A stretch of 55,371 bases of DNA from Fidelibacterota bacterium (GCA_002689995.1 NZIV01000030.1:1-55371); one strand, 5' to 3'; counted from the stretch's first letter, positions 45,278 through 52,844 are shown. Translations and numbers: made by a program. Notes: generated from the sequence alone by a model not told the origin.

Positions 45278-46855
45278 TTAATATCCAAAAGTAGCATCAG
45301 CTACAGGCATTTTATTTATAGGACCACTTTGAGGGTCGTAATCCCATATACTAAAACGAGGTCTTGACATTATACCATATCTTAATGCGTCATACAAATG
45401 GTCTTCTGAATTAGTATCTACATCTTCTGGATTTTTTTTATCTAAAGGTATGGCAGGGAATTGTGAAATTGTTTCTATGCAACTATTAAAAAATACTAAT
45501 CTTGGTTCATCTGTAAATTCATCTATTTGTAAACGCCTGTGTATTTCATTTTTTCCTGATACACGTGAACCTTTACTTCTATCTGATGGACGCCACTTAC
45601 ATCCTTTCATAATCATTTGTTCTGCAAGCGATGGTCCTGTATCTCCTCTTTTATGCCACAAAGAAGAATCTAAAACTCCGTATCGTAAACCGCCATCTCC
45701 TGCTTCTAAATCTAATATCATTTCAGCTAAATCAGTAGCTAATACTTTTGATACATATAATTCACGATATACAACTAATTGTTCACTAGGAGATACAGCA
45801 AACCACAAAACCCCTGAATAACTTCCATATCCATAATCACATGCCCTAAATTTTACCCAATTATTTGGTATAGTATAAGGTTCGATTACATGTGTATTTC
45901 TATTAAACTCTGTAAAAGCTGCGCCTTCTTTAATGTCCCAATCACCTTCAAGTAACTGTTTACGTTGTTGTTCTGGTAAAGACAAAAGCATTGCTTCATA
46001 ATCACCTTGATTAGCAAGATAAGGATTGTCTTTTAATCTGGCAGGTATAAATTTTCGTCTAAATAAATATTTACCTGCTTTAACATGACCTGCAGGATAT
46101 TTTAAAGGCTCACCTGTTTCTATGTCTGTAGCTGGAAAAGATTTACCTGCAGGAGAAGGATCAATAAACATTTTTTTTACCCAGCCATGTCCTCTACCGC
46201 CGGGGTTTGTAGTAGCTCTCATTGAAAGAGGTAATGATGGGTCTGAACTACGTAAACGTGATCTCATATAATTCCATGCAAAAGGTGTAGCCCATTGTGT
46301 AAGTTCATCAAAACCGATCCAACTAAATGCCAATCCTTGATATTTAGTAACATCTTGATCCTTATCTAAATAACTCATCCATAAAGTAGCACCTGATGGA
46401 GCAGTCCATTGCATTTTACGTTCCGACCATTTAATTCCCGGCCAAATTTTAGGATATAATTCTTGTGATTTTGTAATAAGTTCTCTTAGTTCTTCTGTAG
46501 TATGCCGCAATAATAATCCAGTAAAAGAAGAATTACCCATATATCTTAAAGGATCAGATAGCATTGCATAAGATTTACCTCCACCAGCACTGCCACCATA
46601 TAATACTTCTCGTTCACTAGCTGCTAAAAACTCTGTTTGTGGACCCTCATTAGGTTTAAAAATAACATTATGTTCTTCTTGAACTTTTTTAATAAAATTA
46701 ATATCTGATTTTAATTCTTTAACAGGTTGTTGTTTCTGTTTCCGCTTGGCTGTCAAGTCTTTTCTTTTCGAGGGTCTCCGCTTTGGCGATTGCCTTTTTC
46801 GCATATTCTGCCCATCTGCGTAAGTTTGCAGCTTGTTGTTTTCTTTTTCGCTCAT
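45278..46855 (-). CDS. Terminase large subunit (ATPase and nuclease)
   Basis: This 525-residue motor packages phage DNA. Walker A is GGSAGGGKS (87-95), Walker B is FSWIGFDE with D183/E184, and TTNPGG is the coupling motif. The RNase H-like nuclease acidic residues are D340 (RACDYGYG), D396 (VLDSSLW) and D489 (EDHLYDALRYG). The first 60 residues are basic and overlap the upstream gene by 137 bases, so translation may begin at M18 (46804) instead. It lies directly before the portal gene. Confidence 0.93.
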   Translation of the reverse strand: MSEKENNKLQTYADGQNMRKRQSPKRRPSKRKDLTAKRKQKQQPVKELKSDINFIKKVQEEHNVIFKPNEGPQTEFLAASEREVLYGGSAGGGKSYAMLSDPLRYMGNSSFTGLLLRHTTEELRELITKSQELYPKIWPGIKWSERKMQWTAPSGATLWMSYLDKDQDVTKYQGLAFSWIGFDELTQWATPFAWNYMRSRLRSSDPSLPLSMRATTNPGGRGHGWVKKMFIDPSPAGKSFPATDIETGEPLKYPAGHVKAGKYLFRRKFIPARLKDNPYLANQGDYEAMLLSLPEQQRKQLLEGDWDIKEGAAFTEFNRNTHVIEPYTIPNNWVKFRACDYGYGSYSGVLWFAVSPSEQLVVYRELYVSKVLATDLAEMILDLEAGDGGLRYGVLDSSLWHKRGDTGPSLAEQMIMKGCKWRPSDRSKGSRVSGKNEIHRRLQIDEFTDEPRLVFFNSCIETISQFPAIPLDKKNPEDVDTNSEDHLYDALRYGIMSRPRFSIWDYDPQSGPINKMPVADATFGY

Positions 46856-47135
46856 GTTTTAACCGTTTCATTAAACCTACATGGGATATTCTTCTCCCTG
46901 TATTTGCACTTAACCAGTTAGCAACTTCTCTATAAGAATATTGCTTTAAGTGTTTTTTAGCTTGTGCTAATTTATTTAATTGGTCAGGTATCGGCTTTAA
47001 TAGACCATCATCATCAGGGTGAATTTCGTAACCAAAAGGTATTGTACGTGCTACTTTGGGTATTTCTACCCATTCATTTTCTACTTGTATGTCTATAGGT
47101 TGAGGTAATTTCCATTCACCTAAAGGCTTAATCAT
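46719..47135 (-). CDS. Conserved terminase-region protein, HTH-like
   Basis: This 138-residue protein (MIKPLGEWKLPQPIDI...) has REVANWLSANTGRRISHVGLMKRL, a helix-turn-helix-like segment, followed by a basic coiled C-terminus. It starts by an 8-base overlap at the end of the small terminase gene; an upstream TTG at 47177 is less likely. Homologous-looking proteins precede the large terminase in many marine phages. It may recognise packaging DNA or assist the terminase. Confidence 0.7.
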   Translation of the reverse strand: MIKPLGEWKLPQPIDIQVENEWVEIPKVARTIPFGYEIHPDDDGLLKPIPDQLNKLAQAKKHLKQYSYREVANWLSANTGRRISHVGLMKRLKHERKRKQQAANLRRWAEYAKKAIAKAETLEKKRLDSQAETETTTC

Positions 47136-47538
47136 CGCAGTCACATATTTCTTTACTTTCTTCGCAGTCACACTCAAGTTCTAATGCTTTAGCTGGCATT
47201 AACATAACACCACCTTTAGCTTCTACTTGCATTTTCTCAGTTTTAACTAAACCAGTACGATCTAATAACTCTTTAGCTGATGCTACTTTATCACGAATGC
47301 CTAACTCTGTAGGATCATGTAAACCTCCTACAATAGCCATAGCTGCTTTAGGGGCATTACGTGCCATATACATTTGTGTAGCTTCAAGTATTTCTTCTTT
47401 TATACTTTTTACAACTTCTGAAGTGCTATAGCTATCAGCATAACCTGCCATACGTTTAGCCAAAAGAATATCACCGCCGCACTCATCAAAAAGTACGTTA
47501 AGAAACATTTGTTGTTTTTCTGTAAGTTTGCGTGTCAT
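47128..47538 (-). CDS. Terminase small subunit
   Basis: This 136-residue protein begins LTEKQQMFLNVLFDECGGD, then AKRMAGYAD, the DNA-binding pattern of phage small terminases. EEILEATQMYMARNAPKAAMAIV forms the oligomerisation helix. The C-terminus is an acidic, Cys-rich tail (ECDCEESKEICDCDD), which may bind the large subunit or a metal. It recognises phage DNA for packaging initiation. Confidence 0.8.
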   Translation of the reverse strand: MTRKLTEKQQMFLNVLFDECGGDILLAKRMAGYADSYSTSEVVKSIKEEILEATQMYMARNAPKAAMAIVGGLHDPTELGIRDKVASAKELLDRTGLVKTEKMQVEAKGGVMLMPAKALELECDCEESKEICDCDD

Positions 47539-47539
47539 G

Positions 47540-47992
47540 TTAAATCATCTCAAAATGTGGAGCATCAATAAATGGCCTACGACCTTTTGATCTACGAAGA
47601 TCAATATACTCATTCATTGCATCTTCCATTTTGCCTTGATAGGTAGATATGTCTCCAACAGTCCAAGCTGCTCCCCATTTTATAGGTATGTTTACTTTAG
47701 CAGCAGCAATAGCAATAGCATTAGCAATGTCATCATAAAGATTTAACTCCCAAGATATTCTTGGACCTAAATAGGCTACAAGATCAACTGCACGACCTTC
47801 TAAGTGTTTGCTTTTCATAGTTTGACTAGCACCCTTGGCTACAAGCTCTTCTTGTTCTGCAACAGTTCTCATGCCACAAGTTACACCAAAGTCTACCTCT
47901 GTTATTTTAATTGCTTCCTCTACTACCTTTTGAAGATCAGGGTCAATACCCTTCATACGATCAATACTTCGTTGTGAAAGTTTAAATGTCAT
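47540..47992 (-). CDS. Endolysin, peptidase M15 family
   Basis: This 150-residue zinc peptidase would cleave cell-wall peptides at lysis, like the T5 L-alanyl-D-glutamate peptidase. Zinc ligands are H63 and D70 in SKHLEGRAVDLV and H146 in APHFEMI. No signal peptide is present, so export depends on the holin-like proteins encoded just upstream. Length is close to that of other phage M15 endolysins. Confidence 0.88.
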   Translation of the reverse strand: MTFKLSQRSIDRMKGIDPDLQKVVEEAIKITEVDFGVTCGMRTVAEQEELVAKGASQTMKSKHLEGRAVDLVAYLGPRISWELNLYDDIANAIAIAAAKVNIPIKWGAAWTVGDISTYQGKMEDAMNEYIDLRRSKGRRPFIDAPHFEMI

Positions 47993-48116
47993 TAGTATTT
48001 CTCTCCAATATAATCTTAGCCTGTTCTCTTATTAGTTCCTGCTGTTTTTCTAAAACAACAAACTGTTTATCTATTTCAGATAACTGAGGAAACTTTATAA
48101 TATTATCCTTTTCCAA
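47982..48116 (-). CDS. Possible small helical protein with TTG start (44 aa)
   Basis: The frame fills the gap between holin and endolysin genes. It would start at TTG 48116 inside the end of the holin gene and read EKDNIIKFPQLSEIDKQF, then a helix rich in Gln/Glu (VLEKQQELIREQAKIILE). It overlaps the endolysin start by eleven bases. No good ribosome binding site is seen, but the sequence looks like a real coding helix and similar tiny genes accompany phage lysis genes. Confidence 0.4.
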   Translation of the reverse strand: MEKDNIIKFPQLSEIDKQFVVLEKQQELIREQAKIILERNTNDI

Positions 48117-48456
48117 AGAATTTACTTACTGATCTCATTCCTATACTAGCTGATACAATACCTCCAAGAGCAACCTGATACCATACTGGCATAGTCTCTA
48201 AAGATGCAAAACCTGCTGCTACAACAGTATTTCCCCAATCTCCACAAAAAGCTAAGATGAGTGGTACTGAAAAAAGTAGGGTGATCCACTCATCTTTCCA
48301 TGAGTTCTGTGTAGCTCTCATGGCTTCCAAGTCCCAATCAATCTCACCTGTTAACTGTTTCTTTTTTATTTCAGCCTCAGTGAGTTTTACTTGGGTCTTA
48401 GCATCAATAATGCTTGTAGCTAATCCTGCAATACTAGAAAAAATGTTACCTAACAC
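48103..48456 (-). CDS. Holin, three-transmembrane type
   Basis: This 117-residue protein resembles the GTA/phage holins with three membrane segments. The N-terminal amphipathic part leads into SWKDEWITLLFSVPLILAF and a second hydrophobic stretch VWYQVALGGIVSASIG. The DW...A...S-SWKDEW pattern is typical of this family. It would form membrane pores at lysis, releasing the endolysin encoded downstream. Confidence 0.8.
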   Translation of the reverse strand: MLGNIFSSIAGLATSIIDAKTQVKLTEAEIKKKQLTGEIDWDLEAMRATQNSWKDEWITLLFSVPLILAFCGDWGNTVVAAGFASLETMPVWYQVALGGIVSASIGMRSVSKFFGKG

Positions 48457-48665
48457 TATTTGTCCCTTTCGTTATTTAACCAAACGGCAAAACAACCTGT
48501 AAGAGCACCCATACAAATAGATACCAATCCTGATTGTTGAATAGACGGATCAGGTAAAGACATAAACCAATGAACTGCTTGATAAGTTAATATAGTTACA
48601 GCTAACATCATAAGTCGTGGCATTAATTGCCATTTAAGAACTCGTTCCATTGCAAGATCAACCAT
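48456..48665 (-). CDS. Small membrane protein, holin-like (69 aa)
   Basis: Two hydrophobic helices (about 13-35, QLMMLAVTILTYQ-like, and 44-62, GLVSICMGALTGCFAVWL) are joined by a short PDPSIQQS loop. It overlaps the holin start by one base. It may be an antiholin or second holin; the conserved marine-phage pattern is seen only by eye. Confidence 0.65.
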   Translation of the reverse strand: MVDLAMERVLKWQLMPRLMMLAVTILTYQAVHWFMSLPDPSIQQSGLVSICMGALTGCFAVWLNNERDK

Positions 48666-48683
48666 TACTTATTTTTCCTATCT

Positions 48684-48947
48684 TTATGAAAATCTTCTGT
48701 TATAACGCTTGGAAATACTAGCAGCTTTTTTAGGCTGTTTAGAAAATTGTCTACCTGCTTTTGTATCTTTTCTTTTTTTTGCAGAAGAAGCTGAATACGT
48801 TTTTGAATCCATAGCCTCAATAGCACTCGCTGGTAAATAACGTTCGCCTGTAGCTTTTGGACCTTGAGTCGAAGGGTTTCCACTTTTAGTTCTCCAATCT
48901 TGTTTAGTCCAAGACTTTAAACTTTTTTGTGACTTAGTTAAAGTCAT
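48684..48947 (-). CDS. DUF5872-like small basic protein
   Basis: This 87-residue protein (LTKSQKSLKSWTKQDWRTKSG, STQGPKATGERYLPASAIEAM) matches a compact domain common in phages and giant viruses, DUF5872-like. It is strongly basic, with KKRKDTKAGRQF. Function is unknown; DNA or RNA contact is plausible from charge. It lies one base before the next gene in the cluster of small basic late proteins. Confidence 0.75.
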   Translation of the reverse strand: MTLTKSQKSLKSWTKQDWRTKSGNPSTQGPKATGERYLPASAIEAMDSKTYSASSAKKRKDTKAGRQFSKQPKKAASISKRYNRRFS

Positions 48948-49228
48948 TATGTAATCTTTACAAGTTTATAGCCTTTTAGTTTAGCCGCAGCACGAATATC
49001 TTTAAGTGCCATTGCTCCACCTTTAGCTGCACCTTTTGTGCCTATGCCGCCTTTAGCATAGCCTTTTTTACCCATACCACCTTTTTGCATCTTACCTTTA
49101 CCGTCCATTGCAAAAGCAGGAATCATTTTACCAGTTTTAGGGTCTTTTTTCATAGGCATACCGCCACGTGCCATGCCTCTTTTCTTCATGCCACCACGTG
49201 CCATACTCTTCTTTTTATGCATTGCCAT
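48947..49228 (-). CDS. Gly/Met/Lys-rich low-complexity protein (93 aa)
   Basis: Start ATG 49228 is chosen because AGAGAGGA lies a normal distance upstream; the longer frame back to 49345 overlaps the preceding gene heavily. The protein consists of KKxMARGGM, GMGKKGYAKGG and similar Gly/Lys units, then an ALKDIRAAAKLKGYKLVKIT tail. Many marine phage late regions have such proteins. The composition suggests nucleic acid binding or a packaged peptide. Confidence 0.65.
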   Translation of the reverse strand: MAMHKKKSMARGGMKKRGMARGGMPMKKDPKTGKMIPAFAMDGKGKMQKGGMGKKGYAKGGIGTKGAAKGGAMALKDIRAAAKLKGYKLVKIT

Positions 49229-49232
49229 AATG

Positions 49233-49907
49233 TTAGTCCTCTCTATATAAATTATTGAATACTCTTTTAGTATCCCAAATATATTCAACATCTTCTTTAG
49301 AATTAAAAATATGTTGATTAGGTCTAAAATCAGGTGCTCCTTCACCTACTTCAAACCATGCTGGATGAGTTACTCTCACTCTATTATTAGGCAACGCAAC
49401 TATGTTACCTGTATATTCTCCTGCATCTAACAATTCTAATACATGAGACTGTTTGTGTTGTGCAGGATCATCTGCTACTTCACTATCCGTATAATCTACC
49501 GTAAAATAATATTTAGCAGGGTAAAAATCCCCATCGACTTTTGCAATCCAAGGTGCAGGACTTGCACGTTCTATTTTATAAACAGAGTGCCAATGAGACA
49601 TACAGTCCCAAGGCTGGGCTAAATAAGGAGGTAATTCAATAGGCCATTCTTCATAAGGTGTGTCTGCTATTAACGCTGTAAGAGGCATTCTAGCCCACAT
49701 AGCACCCCCATGTACATTAGGCTCATCCTCATCGTCAACTTCAAATCCAGTAAAAATTACTTGAAAACTTAATGTTCTATTTGGCATTGTAGTAACTGCA
49801 ACTACCATGCAATGTAAAAAATCACCATGATACTCTTGCATATTTTTTGTATATTCACGACGAACCCACGCTTTAAAATGTGGAATATTACTTTGAAGAT
49901 AGGGCAT
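49233..49907 (-). CDS. Conserved marine phage protein of unknown function
   Basis: This 224-residue protein contains FQVIFTGFEVDDEDEPNVHG, MPLTALIADTP, YEEWPIELPPYLAQPWDC and APWIAKVDGDFYPAKYYFTVDYTD. It is acidic, aromatic-rich and predicted beta-rich, unlike its basic neighbours. The pattern recurs in marine phage late regions. No catalytic motif is recognised. A virion or head-completion role is possible. Confidence 0.65.
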   Translation of the reverse strand: MPYLQSNIPHFKAWVRREYTKNMQEYHGDFLHCMVVAVTTMPNRTLSFQVIFTGFEVDDEDEPNVHGGAMWARMPLTALIADTPYEEWPIELPPYLAQPWDCMSHWHSVYKIERASPAPWIAKVDGDFYPAKYYFTVDYTDSEVADDPAQHKQSHVLELLDAGEYTGNIVALPNNRVRVTHPAWFEVGEGAPDFRPNQHIFNSKEDVEYIWDTKRVFNNLYRED

Positions 49908-50178
49908 TCTCTTTTCTTAACCTCTCTTTTGCTTTTCTAGCTACTTCTACAACAGCTTTCTTGCCCATAACTTTAGCACGTTGTTCCATAACTGTCAATA
50001 TCTGAATTTTTCTAGCAAAAGATTTACCTGATCTTCTTACTCTTTTAACTGTAGCCTCTGCTTCTTTTACTGTACCAAACTTAATCGGTACAGTATCTTT
50101 TGGATTTTCGTCAGTGTATAGCCTACGACCAGACCCTTTAGGTTTTTTACCTGTGCCTAATTTAGGGTCTTTAGCCAT
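49888..50178 (-). CDS. Small basic protein (96 aa)
   Basis: ATG 50178 is preferred over an upstream start at 50220 because GGAGG lies nine bases before it. The sequence AKDPKLGTGKKPKGSGRRLYTDENPKD, then VPIKFGTVKEAEATVKRVRR and QRAKVMGKKAVVEVARKAKERL, is typical of a conserved marine phage family with no known role. It is strongly basic and helical. Confidence 0.68.
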   Translation of the reverse strand: MAKDPKLGTGKKPKGSGRRLYTDENPKDTVPIKFGTVKEAEATVKRVRRSGKSFARKIQILTVMEQRAKVMGKKAVVEVARKAKERLRKENALSSK

Positions 50179-50179
50179 A

Positions 50180-50362
50180 TTACGTGTAACCTCCACCTGC
50201 AGCTTTATAGGCTTTAGCAACCATTTGTGCTTTACGTGCTGACCACTGCCCCGGTTTACCGCCCTTACTTCCAGCTTTTATCCTGTTAAAAATTTGTTTA
50301 CGTTTTCCGGGTTGAGTATAATTACCTGCTTTATTTACTGTTGATTTACTTTTAGTAGTCAT
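50180..50362 (-). CDS. Small basic protein (60 aa)
   Basis: The sequence (STVNKAGNYTQPGKRKQIF, then GGKPGQWSARKAQMVAKAYK and a GGGYT end) matches a short protein repeatedly found in marine phages. It ends one base from the next gene. Its charge suggests DNA contact or packing in the virion, but no function is known. Confidence 0.68.
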   Translation of the reverse strand: MTTKSKSTVNKAGNYTQPGKRKQIFNRIKAGSKGGKPGQWSARKAQMVAKAYKAAGGGYT

Positions 50363-50380
50363 GTAGAAAACCCTTCTTTA

Positions 50381-51427
50381 CTATTCTAAGTCTTGTACTT
50401 TTAAAACAGGCAATGTTTTAATTCTTGTTAACATTTCTAATCTTTCTTCTTCAGGCATAGGAATCATACCTGCGTCAGACAAAATACCTTCTTCATTCCA
50501 ATGTTTTGCCCATTCTTCCATATAAGCCTGTAAACCGGGAATAAAATCTATATGTGAATGTTTTACATATATATACAAAGCTCTTGATATAGAATAACTT
50601 CCATCAGCAATTGCATCAAAAGTAGGTTCAGTTCCAGATATTACAGCACCTTGTAATGTGTCCGTATTTTGATCTAAGTAAGAAAAACCAAATATTCCAT
50701 ATGTGTTAGGGTCTTCTTGCAATTTTCTTACAATTAAATTATCTTGTTCACCTGCTTCAATATAAGCACCATCTGTACGTATTGCCCTACAAAGTTTTCC
50801 TTTTTTATCATTACGAGCTATAGATGCTGCTTTAGCAACTTTATCTTTAGCACAATAACCTTTTTGATTTACCATCTCTACATAAGAAGCACGAGTTCCT
50901 GATGTAGTGGGAGGTCCATATACACGGATTTTAATATCAGGCAAAGTAGAATCAATGTCACTCCATTTTTTATATGGATTATCTACCCATGTCCCGTCTT
51001 TTTGTGGTATCTTTGCTGTTAATGCTTTTCCTAAATTAACTTTAGATATAACAAGAGGTATTCCTTTTTTTGAATTAGCTACTACAATACCATCATAACC
51101 TACTTTTATTTCTGTAAGTTTTACACCATTACTATTACAAAACTCTAACTCTTTAGGTTTCATGCGTGAAGAAGCATTGCCTATGTCAATATATTCTTTA
51201 CCTGAACCTTGGCATACACTTTTTTTACCAATAGAAGAACCTCCAGATTCAACGATAGGCGTTTTATATTTTGGGTTATTGCCTAATTGTTCTGCAACTA
51301 TTGTTGCAAATGGAAGCACGGTAGATGATCCTGCAGTATTAACAACATTTCTTGCTGATACTGTGCTTGCTACACTTAACGTAATAAATGCAGCAAGTGT
51401 AACACTATTTATTGTATATTTTGTCAT
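50381..51427 (-). CDS. pstS: PstS-like phosphate-binding protein
   Basis: This 348-residue periplasmic protein would bind phosphate for the host PstCAB transporter. It has a signal peptide (KYTINSVTLAAFITLSVASTVSA, cleavage near 25), then VNTAGSSTVLPFA with the phosphate-contacting TAGSST-type loop, GGSSIGKKS, and SGTRASYVEM. Phages of marine bacteria often carry pstS to keep phosphate uptake running during infection. It is encoded among late genes, after DUF1127, with which it overlaps by 23 bases. AGAGGAG precedes the start. Confidence 0.92.
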   Translation of the reverse strand: MTKYTINSVTLAAFITLSVASTVSARNVVNTAGSSTVLPFATIVAEQLGNNPKYKTPIVESGGSSIGKKSVCQGSGKEYIDIGNASSRMKPKELEFCNSNGVKLTEIKVGYDGIVVANSKKGIPLVISKVNLGKALTAKIPQKDGTWVDNPYKKWSDIDSTLPDIKIRVYGPPTTSGTRASYVEMVNQKGYCAKDKVAKAASIARNDKKGKLCRAIRTDGAYIEAGEQDNLIVRKLQEDPNTYGIFGFSYLDQNTDTLQGAVISGTEPTFDAIADGSYSISRALYIYVKHSHIDFIPGLQAYMEEWAKHWNEEGILSDAGMIPMPEEERLEMLTRIKTLPVLKVQDLE

Positions 51428-51569
51428 AGATTTCTCCTCTTGTCATACCTATGTCTTTTAAAGTTTGATCCGTCATATTTTTTAATTGCCAATAGGCTAC
51501 TCTTTTTTCTTGTGTCTTTTGAATTTCAATAAAAAAGTTACGTATTCCGTTTAATAAAATCTTGAACAT
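51405..51569 (-). CDS. DUF1127 (YjiS-like) protein
   Basis: This 54-residue protein ends in the DUF1127 signature: RVAYWQLKNMTDQTLKDIGMTRGEIYDKIYN. ATG 51569 is chosen because AAGGAG is at an ideal distance. DUF1127 proteins are common in alphaproteobacteria, and some contribute to phosphate uptake and RNA turnover. Its overlap with pstS suggests a paired, host-derived module. The start codon lies inside a 14-bp inverted repeat. Confidence 0.85.
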   Translation of the reverse strand: MFKILLNGIRNFFIEIQKTQEKRVAYWQLKNMTDQTLKDIGMTRGEIYDKIYNK

Positions 51570-51615
51570 GGTATTTTTCTCCTTACTTACCAAGTATAGT
51601 TATACCATGTTCAAG
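51561..51615 (-). repeat. 14-bp inverted repeat around the DUF1127 start
   Basis: CTTGAACATGGTAT (51561-51574) and ATACCATGTTCAAG (51602-51615) form a perfect inverted repeat with a 27-base spacer. One arm covers the start codon (51569-51567) and the other overlaps the -10 hexamer. In RNA reading through from upstream, the arms would pair and loop out the AAGGAG site; RNA started at the local promoter would lack the upstream arm. Confidence 0.8.
51585..51604 (-). promoter_or_regulatory. Promoter/operator element before DUF1127-pstS
   Basis: Read leftward, the element has an extended -10 (TGG-TATAAC, hexamer at 51604-51599), followed by TATACTTGGTAAGT. No clear -35 is present at the right distance. 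The stretch 51585-51604 matches the capsid promoter element at 17 of 20 positions; only the three central bases of the ACTT-N3-AAGT palindrome differ. Confidence 0.6.
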
Positions 51616-51663
51616 TTAAAATTTATACAGCTATTATTGCAATGCTGCTATGCAACAAAGTAA

Positions 51664-51912
51664 TTACTTTTTACGAGCATTCCTAGTTCTAGGAAATGAT
51701 CTATTTGTAGCTCTAGGTTTTGCTTTTAAATTCTTTTTATTATTATCTAATGGATTACCATTTCTATGATCAACGTCTTTATTATCTCCCTTACGCACCA
51801 CGCCTGTTTTAGTCATGGCACTTCTAGCAGAATTACGTGAGGCCCGTCTTCTTTTTTGTGTAGGAGAAGCGTGGTAATTGCTATATTCAGATTTGTAATT
51901 ACGTGTATTCAT
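51664..51912 (-). CDS. Small basic HNH-like protein (82 aa)
   Basis: This protein has YHASPTQKRRRASRNSARS followed by DVDHRNGNPLDNNKKNLKA, which resembles the DH...N...N core of HNH nucleases but lacks the Cys zinc knuckle. Similar short proteins in marine podoviruses are annotated as hypothetical or HNH-like. It may bind or nick DNA during packaging; activity is uncertain. Confidence 0.65.
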   Translation of the reverse strand: MNTRNYKSEYSNYHASPTQKRRRASRNSARSAMTKTGVVRKGDNKDVDHRNGNPLDNNKKNLKAKPRATNRSFPRTRNARKK

Positions 51913-51913
51913 A

Positions 51914-52528
51914 CTAGGGTCGTAACTTAGGTCTAAGAGATTTCTTTACACCCGGTTTAGATTTAGATACACGCTTTGATGGTACTTTCATATTGACTCC
52001 ACGACGAGTATTGGTGTTTTCTGTACGTGATTTAGTATCACTTTTGTCTTTAGCTTTTTGTTTTGCAGCTTGAACCTTTGCAACTTCTTTTTCAATACGT
52101 GTTTGTAACTTAGCTCTTTCCTCTGCAGTCTTAGCTTTCTTTAATTCACTACGTAGTTTAACTATAGCAGCCGCACTAGGAACACCTACTGCTGTACTAC
52201 CAATAACTTTATCTCCTAATTTTTTAGAAGCTGTACGAACAGCACCAACAACAACACTACCTTTTTCTGCTCCCGGTGTTGCTTTAGTTACTTTAGTACC
52301 ACGTAAAGCACCACCAATTTTAGAAGATACTCCCGGCGTTTTAGCTGTTTCTATTGCTGCAAGTCTATTAGCAGTAAGGTTTATCGTTTTTTTACTTGTA
52401 CTCTCTATTGCCTTGCCGCCTAACTTTTCTATTAACCTTTTTCCCATTGCTTGACTTGCCTTAGAACGTGCTATTTTATAGACTTTTGAGCCTAATCTTA
52501 CTAATGTAATTATTGCTGGTATTGCCAT
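51914..52528 (-). CDS. Basic Ala/Lys-rich protein ending KKSLRPKLRP
   Basis: This 204-residue protein has a hydrophobic N-terminal helix (PAIITLVRLGSKVYKIA), an Ala/Gly-rich central region, a Lys/Ala coiled coil (about 125-165), and a basic disordered tail ending VKKSLRPKLRP. The tail's 33-bp DNA is identical to part of the large virion protein gene. The charge suggests nucleic acid binding or a packaged protein. No family is recognised. Confidence 0.6.
   Translation of the reverse strand: MAIPAIITLVRLGSKVYKIARSKASQAMGKRLIEKLGGKAIESTSKKTINLTANRLAAIETAKTPGVSSKIGGALRGTKVTKATPGAEKGSVVVGAVRTASKKLGDKVIGSTAVGVPSAAAIVKLRSELKKAKTAEERAKLQTRIEKEVAKVQAAKQKAKDKSDTKSRTENTNTRRGVNMKVPSKRVSKSKPGVKKSLRPKLRP
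51918..51950 (-). repeat. 33-bp dispersed repeat, copy 2 (VKKSLRPKLRP)
   Basis: Identical to 40834-40866. Here it encodes the last residues of the basic late protein, directly before its stop codon. Confidence 0.85.
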
Positions 52529-52540
52529 TTGTTTATATCC

Positions 52541-52837
52541 TTACCATTTTACTTTATTAGCCCAATATGCCGCAGACATTTTGCCTTTAGCTATGTTTTT
52601 AGCGTGTCTAGCCTTAAAAGAAGCACGTTTTTTCTTCATTTTATCCGACTCCCCAGCTTTAGGTTTACCAGCAGTACTAGCACCCTTTTCTCCAAACTTA
52701 ATATATTTATATTTGCCACCTTCACTAGCCATTACGTGATGAGATTTACCAGAAGAGTCATTTAAACGTTGAGGCTTATTGACACTTTTAAGTCCAACAG
52801 CCTTCATTTTGTTTTTAACTCTTTCAGGAATAGACAT
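52541..52837 (-). CDS. DUF6321-like small basic protein
   Basis: This 98-residue protein (MSIPERVKNKMKAVGLKSVNKP, KSHHVMASEGGKYKYIKFGEKG, KARHAKNIAKGKMSAAYWANKVKW) matches the DUF6321 pattern, found in many marine phages and giant viruses. Function is unknown. It lies at the head of the late block near its main promoter. Confidence 0.8.
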   Translation of the reverse strand: MSIPERVKNKMKAVGLKSVNKPQRLNDSSGKSHHVMASEGGKYKYIKFGEKGASTAGKPKAGESDKMKKKRASFKARHAKNIAKGKMSAAYWANKVKW

Positions 52838-52844
52838 ATATACG

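Noticed and set aside
48665-48883. Minus-strand frame of 72 codons overlapping the DUF5872-like gene
   Set aside because: It lies almost fully within the well-supported DUF5872-like frame and lacks any family pattern.
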